NCBI RefSeq assembly: GCF_029873255.1
Contig: NZ_CP123622.1
Location: 558,501-622,500 of the forward strand
DNA length: 64,000 nucleotides
From: Pigmentibacter sp. JX0631
Lineage (GTDB): Bacteria; Bdellovibrionota_B; Oligoflexia; Silvanigrellales; Silvanigrellaceae
Direction: 5' to 3'
Shown here: piece by piece, positions 36,851 to 47,408 of the stretch
Position numbering within the stretch: position 1 is the first letter of the stretch
Layout: every line of letters begins with the position of its first letter
Translations under genes and position numbers: made by a program
Notes under the pieces: model-generated
Seen by the model: the letters and a program-made list of their open reading frames with translations, nothing else
Databases searched by the model: none
Told to the model about the DNA's origin: nothing

Positions 36851-38788
36851 ATGAATTTGGAAAATACGCTTGATTATTTAGTGTCAAAGAAAAAAGGAAA
36901 TTTTTTATTTCTTATATTTACTATTATTATGACGCTCTTAGGATATTTTTCACAAATTAAATGGATCCAAAAACATTGTGAAAATGATCTGTCAAATTCA
37001 ATTTGTAAAAATTTAGACGTACGTTTGTACGGCATCCCTGCCTTAATATTAATTCTTTGCATTACTTTGTTTTTTCTATTAAAATTTAGAAGAACTATCG
37101 GAAAAAATTTTTTTCCTTTTTTAAATTTAAGTATTAAATATTTAAATTTAATTAAGCAAAAATTTATAAATATATTTAATTTTATTGATAATATTAATGA
37201 TCAAAATAAGTTTTACATTTCATTTATTGTTATCACTTTCATTTCATTGCTTGTATTTAGTATAAAGTTTTCATTTAAAATATTAGACCCTAGCTACGTA
37301 AATTGGTTGAATTCAGGTGATTTAATTCAAAACTACTTAGGATGGTATACTTATCAGACAAGTCCATTAAGTTTCCCACTAGGAGTCCACTACACAATGA
37401 ATTATCCAATGGGTACTTCTATTGGATATACTGATTCTTTGCCTTTATTTGCCTTAATATTTAAATATATTTTACCAGCTGGTTATCAATACTTTGGAAT
37501 ATGGTTACTAATATGCCATTTAATGCAAGCGTGGCTTTCTTTACTTATTATTAGAATTTTTAATCGTAATTTGTTACTAAGTCTAATTTCATCTGTATTT
37601 ATTTACTTATCTCCAGTATTTTTACACAGATATCTTCATATGAATCTAGAGTGTCATTGGTTAGTATTACTAACAATTTATATATATATGACAAAACTAA
37701 ATTTAAATTATAAACTAAAATTATTTTCACTAATTTTAATTATATCTGCATGGATTCATCCATATGTAAGTTTTTTGCTAGCAATTTATTACTCTTTCTT
37801 TTTATTTCAAGAATTTATAAATTCAAATTTGAAAATTAAAAATGCATTAATAAATTTCTCTATTACGATATTTAGTGTAATAATATCTTTTTATGTTATT
37901 GGTTATTTTCATTTAAATGGTACTGCCGACTATGGGTACGGATCTTATTCGGCCAATATTATATCAATTTTTAATCCAACATCTGATGCATACTCAAATA
38001 TACTAAAGGTCATACCTATAAATACAGATTCATTTGAATCTTTTAATTACATCGGATTTGGTTTAATACTTTTATTTTTATCTTTATTAATAAATTTTAA
38101 ATTTAATTTCTATTATTTTAAATCTAAAAAAAATATAGGTTTCCTTCTAAGCGTTATTGTTACTATTTTAGTCTCCCTATCCCCACATATTTCCTTTGGG
38201 AATATTAAACTATTTAGTCTTCCACTTACTAATGATATTTACAATATTTTATCTATATTTCGTTCAAATGGAAGATTTTTATGGCCCGTTACTTATTTAA
38301 TATCCATAATATCTCTATATAGTTTTTTAAAACTTGATTTTTCAAATACAAAAAAATTATTTATCTTAAGCATTCTTTTAATTATTCAAATTTATGACAT
38401 TAATTATCTCATAAAAAATAGCTACTCTTTTGTTGGAAAACAAAACTATGATAATGATTTGTATACTCTACTAAAAGCTTCACTCAACGAGAAAAGAAAT
38501 ATCATTATTGGTTACCCATCTGGTGCTGAAGTAAATTATCATACGATTCAATATTTGTGTGCACAAAAAAGATGCCAAACTAATGTCGGTTATTTTGCAA
38601 GAAATGATTTAAAAGCTGAAAATAAATTTTCTGAAATCATTTTTAATGAGTTAAAAACTAATAATCTGAATAAAATAAATATTTACTATTTTGATAAAAA
38701 ATATTCAAAAACCTTTGCAAGTACACTGAATTCGGATATAAATCTTTGTAAAGAGACTCAACTTTACAATATTTGCGTCAGAAAATAA
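36851..38788 (+). CDS. Polytopic membrane protein, DUF6311-like (glycosyltransferase C fold?)
   Basis: 645 residues with about 12 hydrophobic helices and a short C-terminal extracytoplasmic domain. After the second helix comes SGDLIQNYLGWYTYQTSPLSFPLG, then YPMGTSIGYTDSLPLFA and a later HLHMNLECHW-like His/Glu segment; this pattern resembles the DUF6311 group of putative GT-C (Dol-P-sugar type) glycosyltransferases. The C-terminus has two Cys pairs (LCAQKRCQ, LCKETQLYNIC) that may form disulfides in the periplasm. ATG 36851 is chosen over the upstream TTG because TTGAGGG sits five bases before it. It is a separate unit 264 bases after the operon, so a link to it is not shown. Confidence 0.65.
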   Translation: MNLENTLDYLVSKKKGNFLFLIFTIIMTLLGYFSQIKWIQKHCENDLSNSICKNLDVRLYGIPALILILCITLFFLLKFRRTIGKNFFPFLNLSIKYLNLIKQKFINIFNFIDNINDQNKFYISFIVITFISLLVFSIKFSFKILDPSYVNWLNSGDLIQNYLGWYTYQTSPLSFPLGVHYTMNYPMGTSIGYTDSLPLFALIFKYILPAGYQYFGIWLLICHLMQAWLSLLIIRIFNRNLLLSLISSVFIYLSPVFLHRYLHMNLECHWLVLLTIYIYMTKLNLNYKLKLFSLILIISAWIHPYVSFLLAIYYSFFLFQEFINSNLKIKNALINFSITIFSVIISFYVIGYFHLNGTADYGYGSYSANIISIFNPTSDAYSNILKVIPINTDSFESFNYIGFGLILLFLSLLINFKFNFYYFKSKKNIGFLLSVIVTILVSLSPHISFGNIKLFSLPLTNDIYNILSIFRSNGRFLWPVTYLISIISLYSFLKLDFSNTKKLFILSILLIIQIYDINYLIKNSYSFVGKQNYDNDLYTLLKASLNEKRNIIIGYPSGAEVNYHTIQYLCAQKRCQTNVGYFARNDLKAENKFSEIIFNELKTNNLNKINIYYFDKKYSKTFASTLNSDINLCKETQLYNICVRK

Positions 38789-39053
38789 AAGTAATTATAA
38801 AATTTTGTAAGTTATGTTAGAGCTATTTTTTTTATTTATTGCTCTACTTTACTAATTTTTCTTTTCTAATTTGTAATTTAAAATATTTTAACTTGATTTC
38901 CTGTAAAAATATAAATTGCTTATTTAATTATCACAAATTATGTTTATTTTCTGTATTGATTTTTCTAAAAATTTGTTTTATTTTAAAATTTCTTAGCTTT
39001 ATATCGTTATTTTTATCAACCTTAAAAAATTATCTTTATCTAACGAGTATATA

Positions 39054-39947
39054 ATGATAAAAAAAATAACAAATTTCATAATCCCAATTACTTTCATTAC
39101 TTTATGGAGTAGTGGATACCTTTTTGCTAATGCAGGTTTAAAATATTGTTCTCCTTTGCTTCTCCTTACACTCCGACTTTTGATTGCAAGTATTTTTATT
39201 GGAATATTTCTCTTAATAAATAAAATATCAATAAAAATTTCAACAAAAGAATTTATTCAGATCTTAGTAACAGGTTTTTTTCTCCAAACAATGTACCTTG
39301 GATTTATATTTTTATCTTTTGGAGAGAAAACATCACCCGGATTTCTCGCAATTATTTTAGGTATGCAACCACTATTGACTTTATTTTTCAGCGCGGAAAA
39401 AACCAATTTACCTCAAAAAATTGGTATTTTTTTGGCGACATTTGGCTTAATTAGCTCTGTTGCAAGTAATTTAGCAATAGGCAGTACTAATTTTTTAGGT
39501 ATATTTTATGCTCTACTATCTCTATTAGGGATTACAATTGGATCTTTTTTTCAAAAAATTTATTGTTCAAATATTTCGGCATATGTTAAATTATTTATCC
39601 ATTATTTAGCTAGCTTTATTATTATAAGCATCCTTACTTTATTTATTGAACCTATATACTTTGAATTTAATTCAATTCTATTAATTTCAATTTTATGGAC
39701 ATCTTTAGTTGTTTCTGTTTTTGCTGTAATTCTTTATTATAGTTTATTGAACTCTGGAAAATTAGTAAATACAGCTAGTCTTCTTTTTTGCGTGCCTGTT
39801 TTAACTAGCATATTTGATTATATTATATTTAACAGTAAATTCTCAATCACTTCCATACTTGGAATTTTTTTAATCATCTTTGGTTTAATCCTCATTACAA
39901 AAAAATACTCTAGTAGTAAAAATATTGAATTAAGAAAGATAGCCTGA
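39054..39947 (+). CDS. EamA/DMT-family transporter
   Basis: 297 residues, ten predicted membrane helices in two EamA repeats: TLWSSGYLFANAGLKYCSPLLLLTLRLLIAS opens the first, as in the RhaT/EamA subgroup, and GKLVNTASLLFCVPVLTSIFDYIIF lies in the second. Function would be metabolite export; substrate unknown. The ribosome-binding site is weak. Convergent with the giant toxin-like gene, 18 bases away. Confidence 0.83.
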   Translation: MIKKITNFIIPITFITLWSSGYLFANAGLKYCSPLLLLTLRLLIASIFIGIFLLINKISIKISTKEFIQILVTGFFLQTMYLGFIFLSFGEKTSPGFLAIILGMQPLLTLFFSAEKTNLPQKIGIFLATFGLISSVASNLAIGSTNFLGIFYALLSLLGITIGSFFQKIYCSNISAYVKLFIHYLASFIIISILTLFIEPIYFEFNSILLISILWTSLVVSVFAVILYYSLLNSGKLVNTASLLFCVPVLTSIFDYIIFNSKFSITSILGIFLIIFGLILITKKYSSSKNIELRKIA

Positions 39948-39965
39948 TTTTTTTCCTACATGTTT

Positions 39966-42900
39966 TCATTTAATTTCAAATTCCTGAATTTCACCATCTA
40001 AAAGCTCGGAAGTATATTTTTGAAAATCATCTTCAGAAAATATAATCTTCGAATTCATTTCCAATTTTAAATTTTTAAAAATAATTTTATTATTAAAAAA
40101 ATCTTTAATATAAAAAATAGAGTAATTATTTATATCTTTTACATTAATTATACTCAAAATCAAGTTTTGTTGAAATTTTGCAAATTTAAATTTATAATCT
40201 TTTGAATTAAGAATATAATTTAAGGAGTATATATTATAATCAATTTTTTCAGAATCTATAAAGTAGTACTTATTTTCTTTTAATTGATCTAAATTTATTT
40301 CATCATCTAAAAATAATGTATAATTTTTATTTTCATCAGTTAAAGTATTTATAATACTATTAATTTCATTTACAGATAAAACCATACTAGCCCCAAATTG
40401 TATCTGTAAATGTTGATATTCTAAAGATTGGAAAAATTTTTTTATATAAATGTGGTATTTCTTCTTTTTAGAATCTTGAAATTCAATTTTTAATGATTCA
40501 TTAATATTTAAGTCGTCCGATAATATTTTTGAGAAATTTACACTCTTAATTTCAAAATCAAGATCATTAATTATTAGGTTATCAATATTTTTATTTGGAT
40601 CAAAGTTATCAATTACAACATGAAATTCATTTTCATAGGAATCAAGCTTTGAAAAATTTAATATATAATTATCATTTCCTTCACCACCATTTAATTCTGA
40701 TCTTGAGTAATAACCAAAAATATTTAAAAATGACTCATGCAATAGTTCATCCGAATCATCATTTTTTCTATTTGAATTCATCTCAATAGATATTGTGTCG
40801 TTTCCATTTTTTCCCCAAATCTTATCGTATCCACCATTTCCAATTAATAAATTGTCAAAATTATTACCAATAATATCATTATTAAAATTAGTCCCAATAA
40901 CATTTTTTACATTATCAATTAGATCTACTTTTTCGTTTTCCTCTGATAAATTTATATTGCTAAGATCTTTAAATATAACAGTATCTAACTTACTATAGTC
41001 AGAATTTTCAGAATACAGTTTCCCATTTTGTCCATAGTACTGATTTCCTGATAAATCTTTAATAATTAAATGTTGATAATTTTCTCCTAAAAAATAATCT
41101 TTTATATTAACTACTTTATTAAATTTTAAATTTTCAAAATATCCAATTTCTAAATTATTTTCATTCTTATGTGATACTAAATTTTTAATATCTAAAATAA
41201 GTAGATCCATTTTTTGTTCCATAGAGGAATCATAATTATTAATACTTTTAAATTGAGAATTATCTATAGAAAGATCTTTTTTAGAAATAATGTATTGATC
41301 TGAACCCTCGCCTCCTGTAAGAATATCAAAACCTTCACCAGGTAATAAGATATCATCTCCTGAACCACCATCTATTTCATCACTACCAATGTTACCATAC
41401 AGATAATTATTTAAATCATTTCCATAAATTTTATCACTCCCATGGCTTCCCATAACATTTTCAATATTCTTAAAATCAGGAAGGCCTATAGATTTTATTT
41501 TATTGTCTAAAGATATTGTTACATTGTTATTTTTAATTCCTTCGAAACTGATAGTATCTATCCCGAAGCCACCATCAATAAAACCTTTTTCAGGATCCTC
41601 TGATTTTAATAAATCATAAAATTCAAATATATCATCTTTCTCTCCTCCTATTATATGCAGCATATAAGTTGAGGGATGGATATTATATAAATTATTGCTG
41701 CCTTGATCTGCAATAATAGTATGAATCATATTACCATGTTTTCCTTGATCACCATAGCCAAGAAAATACAAATTAGCTTGTTTGCTTAATGACACGCTTG
41801 CCAGCATTGCTTGCTCTTCATTTGTTAAATTTGCACTTTCTTCAATCATATATTTGCTAGTTGAAGGGCTAGGGCACGGTATCGTATTATTTGTGTAATT
41901 TTCACTTGCCTGAGAGTAGTAATTATTTCTTGGAACAGAAGGAATACCTGCAAATTTTTTTTCTAGTAAATGCTGATTCGTATTTACAGCATTAATATGA
42001 ATATTTAGTAAATTATTGGAACTAGAATGATTTCTATTAAAATACATATTATTTGAAAGACATAAATGAGTTTCGTTATCAAGTCTTCTTCCTGGAGTTT
42101 TATTTGAAGCACAAACTCCATATCCACAACCAGTAATTGTATACTCAAAAGTATAGGGCAAGTATAAATCTAAATCAGGATAGATCATTTTTTTGAAAAA
42201 AAAGTGAATATTTTCATGTTTTTTTCCTAGCGAAGAAAAAAACTCTTTATTTTTCTCTTTTAGAATATTAGGAATTACTTCATTTTTAAGTTTAATAGTC
42301 TCTATTCTTGTAATGTAAGCTGGATCTTCTGATTTATCATATTGACCAAAAAAACTTAACATTGATTTAACAGTGATATCTTCTTCTTTAAAACCAATTC
42401 TTCTTAGTTCTTGTGAAGTTCGTACAGCATTATATGTGCCTTGAGAAAACATTATTGTGTACCCTATTGCTGCACCTATAGGTCCTGACTTGGCTGACAA
42501 AGGTAACAAAATTGCAGTACCAATTGAGCTTGCAGCTCTAGCAGTTGTTAAACTGCCATTTACAATAAAATCTATTTTTTGATTATGATCTTGAGTGCTA
42601 CTGGCAGCTTTATATAAGTCAACAGCTTGCCAAATATCTAATCCAGCTGATGCTAAATTAAATCCAACTTGTGTTCTGCTCATATTATTAAATGCCTTTG
42701 AATGCTGAATCCAAAACGAATTTCCCTTTGAAAATTTAATCAAATCCAAAACTAAGTCTGCATTATTTACAGTAAAATTTGTACTTTCTCTAATTCCATC
42801 TAACACCATACCTTGTTGAAACGATGTAGTTATATTTTTCAAGGTTTTTGGAGTATTCAACAAAGTCATAAAAATATTGTATTTATTTGTTACACTAGTT

Positions 42901-45641
42901 AAACTATCAATACCCTTGAAAGAATATTTAGCGAGTTTTTTATATGGTTTATTATCACCATCTGTGAGCAAAATAGAAGATTTAGTAATAGAATTTTTTC
43001 TTTCTTCATCTGAGTCACTACTATTTAAATTTAATGAAGATTCAGAACTATTTAAGCTAAATTTAACACTACTAGTAGAGTCTCTCCGATCTATGTTTAC
43101 TTTATTATAGTAGTCTTTAATTTTATTTAGAACATCATTAAACTCACCTAATTCTTGAGTTTTTTTACTTAGCAAAGTTTTAAAAACACCATTAAAGTGA
43201 TTTAATTTTTTTAAATTGTTTGGTTCAATTAAATCAACAATATTTGAAGTATTTATTGTTAGATATTCATTATTTCCTTTTTTTATAACATATATCTTAT
43301 CACTATCATTAGCATATTCGTACAAACCCAATTTGCTTTTTGAAAGTTCATTGCCATTTTCGTCAATTTTAATAGTACTTTTTCTAATACTTACTATGTC
43401 TATAGGAATTCCTAATTTTTGTAAATTTTCCATTAATTCTTGTGTATAGGAAACTAAATTTTTGGTATCATTTAAATCATTAGTAGGATTACAACTAATT
43501 ATGTCAATGTAATCAATCAAATGATTTTTATTTTTTTCACTGAAATCAAGCATTTTATCAGCTAATTCTTTTGCTGATAAATTCCCAATTTTAACTGAAT
43601 CATTATCTTTTTCTGCATGACCAACTAAATAAAAATTAACTTTTTCAAATTCACTAGTTTCAATATCTGTCAAATGTAAACTATCTAATTTTACAAGAGA
43701 GGTTTTTTTAAACTCAGCCATTTTCTTCTTATGGATAAGATCTGCTGCATTTAATATATTTTCCTCACTAGAAACAGGTAAAATAACTTTTCTTAATCCA
43801 AAAGTATCATAGTCTCTTGATTTACTTTTAGTTGCCCAAGAAGAATTTACATCTTCTTCTGTAGCATTTGTAAATTTATTATTTTTCAATGAAAATTCAG
43901 TAGCTATTTTAACTACTTTATTTTTATAAAAACTTCCTCTTTCTGAAATAAACTCTGGAAATAAATTTTCTTGCGTCTGGGCAAAAACCCCAGGTCCTGA
44001 TGTTTTTACTGTAATTCTATAATCAGGCAGTAAAGAATCTTTTCTATATCCTTGAATATAGTAATCAACATCAGATTCAGAAAATTTATGAGGAAGTTTA
44101 TATTTTTTCTTTTCTGTAACTTTGATATATTCTTTGTCAAATTCAAAAAATCCTTTTGGATTATTAATATCAAAAGAATTCAATTTTGCATAATTCCGTA
44201 AAATGTTACTTTTTATATCTTCTAGCCAATCAGTGCTACTAGTTTTAGGATGTGATGCTATAAAACTATTTGAATCTTCGGCTGCTTTAAATTCTCCTAT
44301 TCTGATATTTACATCTCCTAATTTTACAAATATATTCTCAATATTTTTTAATTCTTTTAGAGCAAGTAAATTACTTCGAATAGCTGTTTTAAATTTAGAT
44401 TTTTCAATAGTTGTTAAATTTCCGTCGTAGTCAATTGATTTTAAAACACCATTTTTATATTTGTTATCCACTTTTCTTGTAGGAGTTAAAAATTTAAAAT
44501 GATTAAATATTTGTTCGCAATATGCTAAAGAAAGACCTCTAAAGCGTCGAGAAGCCCTATCATCTCCATTTATTTTATCATACTGTTCTATAAAATTATT
44601 TAAAGGTTTTATTGCTGGAAGAACATCAATATCAGCATAAACTCCACCAAACTTTCTAAGTAATTCTGCTCTTGCACTGTCTCCAGCTGCTGCAAAATTT
44701 CCTCTTAAAAGCAGCTCTTGATCATAGATATCTAACAAATCCCATTTATATTTAACATTTTTTAAATCCTCAAATTCAATATTAGAAAATTCTTCTTTCA
44801 TTTTTTTGCTATCTAAATTAAATTTATCTTTTCTTTCTTCAATTAGATTATTATTTATTTTGCTCTTTTTATAAAGAATTTTTTCAATGTAATTTAACCT
44901 TTCTAAATCATAATTTCCTGTTTGCTTTTTTTGTCTCAATTTTGCAAGTTTTTCAAATAGATCATTCTGTAAAGCAATATACTTATCAGAAAAAATATTT
45001 TGATATTTATCATCATTTTTAAACTCTACTAATGAATAATCAAGAAATTCTTTAATTTTTTTATTGGTTTCATGGGTAAATAAATGCTCAGAGTCATACC
45101 ATATTTTGACTTTATAATCTGGATTTAGTTTTGCCCAAATTTTTACATATTCTTTTTGAGTTTCTCCTAACGGACCACCAAGCCATACAAAGTGTAAAAT
45201 TTTAGGCACAGGTGTTGCAGTTTTTAGATAATATTTTTCAAGATTATCAAGCAAGGCTTCATATTTTTTTAAATATTCTTTATTTTCGCCAATAAATCTT
45301 GGTTCAGGAATTTTTTTAAGTAATTCATGAATTAAAAAATATTTTTTCTCACTATTGTCAATGTTTTCAGATTCAGAAAATTTTTTTAAAACTTCCTTTA
45401 TCTTATTAATATCTGCAGGATTCATTTCATTTATAATTCGCTCTAAACCATTTAGATACAAACTAGAAAAAACATTTACCGTTAGATTTTGATTTTTTTC
45501 ATACAATCCATAATTTGAATTTATTTTTTTTGAATCTCCGTCACTCTCGATATTTTGTTTCCTTCCACCACAACTATTTAAAGAAAAGCAAACCAAAGCT
45601 GATAAAGATAATTTTTGAATCAATATTAATTTTTTTTTCAA
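39966..45641 (-). CDS. Giant TcdA/TcdB-like glycosyltransferase toxin with C80 protease and RTX repeats, lipoprotein signal
   Basis: 1891 residues. (1) Signal ending in lipobox LNSC (Cys24), then GG. (2) About 60-500: TcdA/TcdB-type glycosyltransferase with PKILHFVWLGG (Trp153), the WDLLDIYDQELLLRGNFAAAGDSARAELL helix and the DXD motif in GGVYADIDVLP (Asp337, Asp339). (3) About 610-790: C80-type autoprotease with His675 (YLVGHAEKD) and Cys717 (DIISCNPTN), as in clostridial toxins and MARTX. (4) About 930-1070: helical region with hydrophobic stretches (TAILLPLSAKSGPIGAAIGY), resembling the TcdA/B translocation part. (5) From about 1330: RTX-like Ca-binding repeats (YGNIGSDEIDGGSGDDILL, LIGNGGYDKIWGKNGND). 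This would modify host GTPases if delivered to a eukaryotic cell (inference). AGGA precedes ATG. It lacks the usual clostridial CROP repeats. Confidence 0.85.
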   Translation of the reverse strand: MKKKLILIQKLSLSALVCFSLNSCGGRKQNIESDGDSKKINSNYGLYEKNQNLTVNVFSSLYLNGLERIINEMNPADINKIKEVLKKFSESENIDNSEKKYFLIHELLKKIPEPRFIGENKEYLKKYEALLDNLEKYYLKTATPVPKILHFVWLGGPLGETQKEYVKIWAKLNPDYKVKIWYDSEHLFTHETNKKIKEFLDYSLVEFKNDDKYQNIFSDKYIALQNDLFEKLAKLRQKKQTGNYDLERLNYIEKILYKKSKINNNLIEERKDKFNLDSKKMKEEFSNIEFEDLKNVKYKWDLLDIYDQELLLRGNFAAAGDSARAELLRKFGGVYADIDVLPAIKPLNNFIEQYDKINGDDRASRRFRGLSLAYCEQIFNHFKFLTPTRKVDNKYKNGVLKSIDYDGNLTTIEKSKFKTAIRSNLLALKELKNIENIFVKLGDVNIRIGEFKAAEDSNSFIASHPKTSSTDWLEDIKSNILRNYAKLNSFDINNPKGFFEFDKEYIKVTEKKKYKLPHKFSESDVDYYIQGYRKDSLLPDYRITVKTSGPGVFAQTQENLFPEFISERGSFYKNKVVKIATEFSLKNNKFTNATEEDVNSSWATKSKSRDYDTFGLRKVILPVSSEENILNAADLIHKKKMAEFKKTSLVKLDSLHLTDIETSEFEKVNFYLVGHAEKDNDSVKIGNLSAKELADKMLDFSEKNKNHLIDYIDIISCNPTNDLNDTKNLVSYTQELMENLQKLGIPIDIVSIRKSTIKIDENGNELSKSKLGLYEYANDSDKIYVIKKGNNEYLTINTSNIVDLIEPNNLKKLNHFNGVFKTLLSKKTQELGEFNDVLNKIKDYYNKVNIDRRDSTSSVKFSLNSSESSLNLNSSDSDEERKNSITKSSILLTDGDNKPYKKLAKYSFKGIDSLTSVTNKYNIFMTLLNTPKTLKNITTSFQQGMVLDGIRESTNFTVNNADLVLDLIKFSKGNSFWIQHSKAFNNMSRTQVGFNLASAGLDIWQAVDLYKAASSTQDHNQKIDFIVNGSLTTARAASSIGTAILLPLSAKSGPIGAAIGYTIMFSQGTYNAVRTSQELRRIGFKEEDITVKSMLSFFGQYDKSEDPAYITRIETIKLKNEVIPNILKEKNKEFFSSLGKKHENIHFFFKKMIYPDLDLYLPYTFEYTITGCGYGVCASNKTPGRRLDNETHLCLSNNMYFNRNHSSSNNLLNIHINAVNTNQHLLEKKFAGIPSVPRNNYYSQASENYTNNTIPCPSPSTSKYMIEESANLTNEEQAMLASVSLSKQANLYFLGYGDQGKHGNMIHTIIADQGSNNLYNIHPSTYMLHIIGGEKDDIFEFYDLLKSEDPEKGFIDGGFGIDTISFEGIKNNNVTISLDNKIKSIGLPDFKNIENVMGSHGSDKIYGNDLNNYLYGNIGSDEIDGGSGDDILLPGEGFDILTGGEGSDQYIISKKDLSIDNSQFKSINNYDSSMEQKMDLLILDIKNLVSHKNENNLEIGYFENLKFNKVVNIKDYFLGENYQHLIIKDLSGNQYYGQNGKLYSENSDYSKLDTVIFKDLSNINLSEENEKVDLIDNVKNVIGTNFNNDIIGNNFDNLLIGNGGYDKIWGKNGNDTISIEMNSNRKNDDSDELLHESFLNIFGYYSRSELNGGEGNDNYILNFSKLDSYENEFHVVIDNFDPNKNIDNLIINDLDFEIKSVNFSKILSDDLNINESLKIEFQDSKKKKYHIYIKKFFQSLEYQHLQIQFGASMVLSVNEINSIINTLTDENKNYTLFLDDEINLDQLKENKYYFIDSEKIDYNIYSLNYILNSKDYKFKFAKFQQNLILSIINVKDINNYSIFYIKDFFNNKIIFKNLKLEMNSKIIFSEDDFQKYTSELLDGEIQEFEIK

Positions 45642-45702
45642 TTTTTTTCCTATCTATAATGAATACAAAGTATTAAAATATATTTGTATATAGAATTTTT
45701 GT

Positions 45703-45730
45703 TGTTTATTTTTTTTTGGAAATTTGTCAA
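45703..45730 (-). promoter_or_regulatory. Possible promoter of the toxin-like gene
   Basis: Minus strand TTGACA (complement of 45725-45730), 16-base spacer and TAAACA (complement of 45703-45708), about 60 bases before the start codon. Confidence 0.35.
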
Positions 45731-45921
45731 TACATTTTTTATATTATTAATATTATCTATTGTTTTTAAAGATTTACAATTTTATTTTTCTAGAATAATA
45801 TTCTAATTTTTAATTTTGAGTAGATATTTATTATTTAATTAAATTAATTTTTTAATAAGCAAAAGATAATTTTTTTATGTATCATAATTGTATCATTTTT
45901 TAAATTTTTCTTTTATAGTTG

Positions 45922-47166
45922 CTACTCTTTTTGGCCAAATTTCCAAACTAGACCAAACGGTATTAATTCATGTCTAGAATATGATGGAAAGATATTATTA
46001 TTTTGTGAGAACATACCTATTTTCTTTTTCCTGAAATATCCATCAACTGGCCAAACATAATTTCCATAAAGAATTGTTCCATTTTCAGGGGCAGTAGCAT
46101 AAACTTCAGCACCAGCACTGAATGTATTAGGTAACATTCCCTTTGGATAAATATTTTCAGGATAAAAACCAAGAATGACACTATGTTTGTTAAATAAAGA
46201 AACACTTGGTTCTTTTGCTTCTAAAGTCAAATAAAAACCTGATTGTTCTTGATTATTTTTTACATGTTTTACTTTAAATACATAATCCGCACTTTTATTT
46301 GTTAATGGTACACCTAGGACTGGTGTCGATGGAAATTGAATAAATCCTGTACACCCCATGTTATAACAAGATTTGTCTGAATAATTATCAATACTAGCAT
46401 AGATAAAAATACTTGTTGCTGGTAATTTAGTAAAATATTTGCTTGCTAAAATTCCAAATTCAACACTATATCTAACTTTATTTTCGGCTGTATAAAGTAA
46501 CCAAAATTGATCTAAAGAATGATCGTCCTGATTGTCTGAAGCTACCGCTTGTAGCTGGGGTCCTTTGAAATATGCTTCGCCATGATCTTGATTTAAATAT
46601 ATAATTTTATTTTCAGGTGTAACACCTACTTGCCATGAATATCCAGCGGTATTGTCTGCTGCTGTATTGAATTGAAATAAATTACTTTCTGTCAGTGCTG
46701 TTTTTAAAACACTTTCTGAATTTACAACAGCATCTGTAGGTCTAATGATCCCTACACTGTTTTCTGGGCACTGTTCAGCGGCATTGAAAGCAAGCAAGTG
46801 GCCAAACTTTTTTAATGCATTTTGTGAATTTACATTATTGAAATCAATCAGTAATTTTTGTCCTAATTCAGGATTATCAATTAATGAAGGTTGCTCAATA
46901 AAAGGAATACAATCAACAGTAAAGTCACTTGTTTTAAATGTTTTTAAAATATGAACTCTATTATAGTAACTAATTGTTTTTTGTCGTCTTTCAATTACTT
47001 TACTAGATAAATTTTGATTCGCTGTTATTTCTTTAGAAAAATTTAGAATATTAGCTTCTATATCAATAGGATTATCAAGAACTTCATATTCAATTGGATC
47101 AGCAAATGCCGGTATAAAAAATAAAATGTTACAAGTAATAATAAGGGTATTAAATTTTTTTTGCAT
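45922..47166 (-). CDS. Exported neprosin-family (glutamic) peptidase
   Basis: 414 residues with signal peptide (KFNTLIITCNILFFIPAFA). The C-terminal half matches the neprosin/DUF239 domain first known from plants: an E-containing strand YSVEFGILASKYF, then FIYASIDNYSDKSCYNMGCTGFIQ with the two conserved Cys, the ILGFYPENIYPKG block and a second Glu in SAGAEVYAT. Neprosins are glutamic proteases that cut after proline; the two Glu are candidates for the catalytic pair (from family knowledge). The N-terminal 170 residues resemble an activation peptide. I start it at ATG 47166, where AGGA precedes and the signal peptide begins; the frame is open 23 codons further. It follows the toxin-like gene's upstream side on the same strand, 280 bases apart. 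Confidence 0.72.
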   Translation of the reverse strand: MQKKFNTLIITCNILFFIPAFADPIEYEVLDNPIDIEANILNFSKEITANQNLSSKVIERRQKTISYYNRVHILKTFKTSDFTVDCIPFIEQPSLIDNPELGQKLLIDFNNVNSQNALKKFGHLLAFNAAEQCPENSVGIIRPTDAVVNSESVLKTALTESNLFQFNTAADNTAGYSWQVGVTPENKIIYLNQDHGEAYFKGPQLQAVASDNQDDHSLDQFWLLYTAENKVRYSVEFGILASKYFTKLPATSIFIYASIDNYSDKSCYNMGCTGFIQFPSTPVLGVPLTNKSADYVFKVKHVKNNQEQSGFYLTLEAKEPSVSLFNKHSVILGFYPENIYPKGMLPNTFSAGAEVYATAPENGTILYGNYVWPVDGYFRKKKIGMFSQNNNIFPSYSRHELIPFGLVWKFGQKE

Positions 47167-47408
47167 AGTTTTTCCTAATAAATTGTTGAAACTTTTTTGC
47201 CTTGTCTTTCTAGCAAAGGCAATAAATTTATCCAAGAGAATTTTTAAACTTTAGAGTCAAAATTTTGTTTTAGAATATTGAATAAAAAATGAAAATCTAT
47301 AAATTTTGTTTTAAAGTTAATTTTTTGACAATAGATATAAAAATTTTTCTTTTTTAAATTATTATATAATGAACTATAATAAATTTTAAATTTTACAAAA
47401 GAAGTTAT

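Noticed and set aside
38839..39054. 71-residue hydrophobic open frame on the plus strand between the DUF6311-like and EamA genes
   Set aside because: Composition reflects AT-rich noncoding DNA (Phe, Leu, Asn, Ile); no ribosome-binding site and no family features.
45642..45921. Small gene between toxin and neprosin genes
   Set aside because: Only AT-rich sequence with frequent stops; no ribosome-binding site with a following frame.
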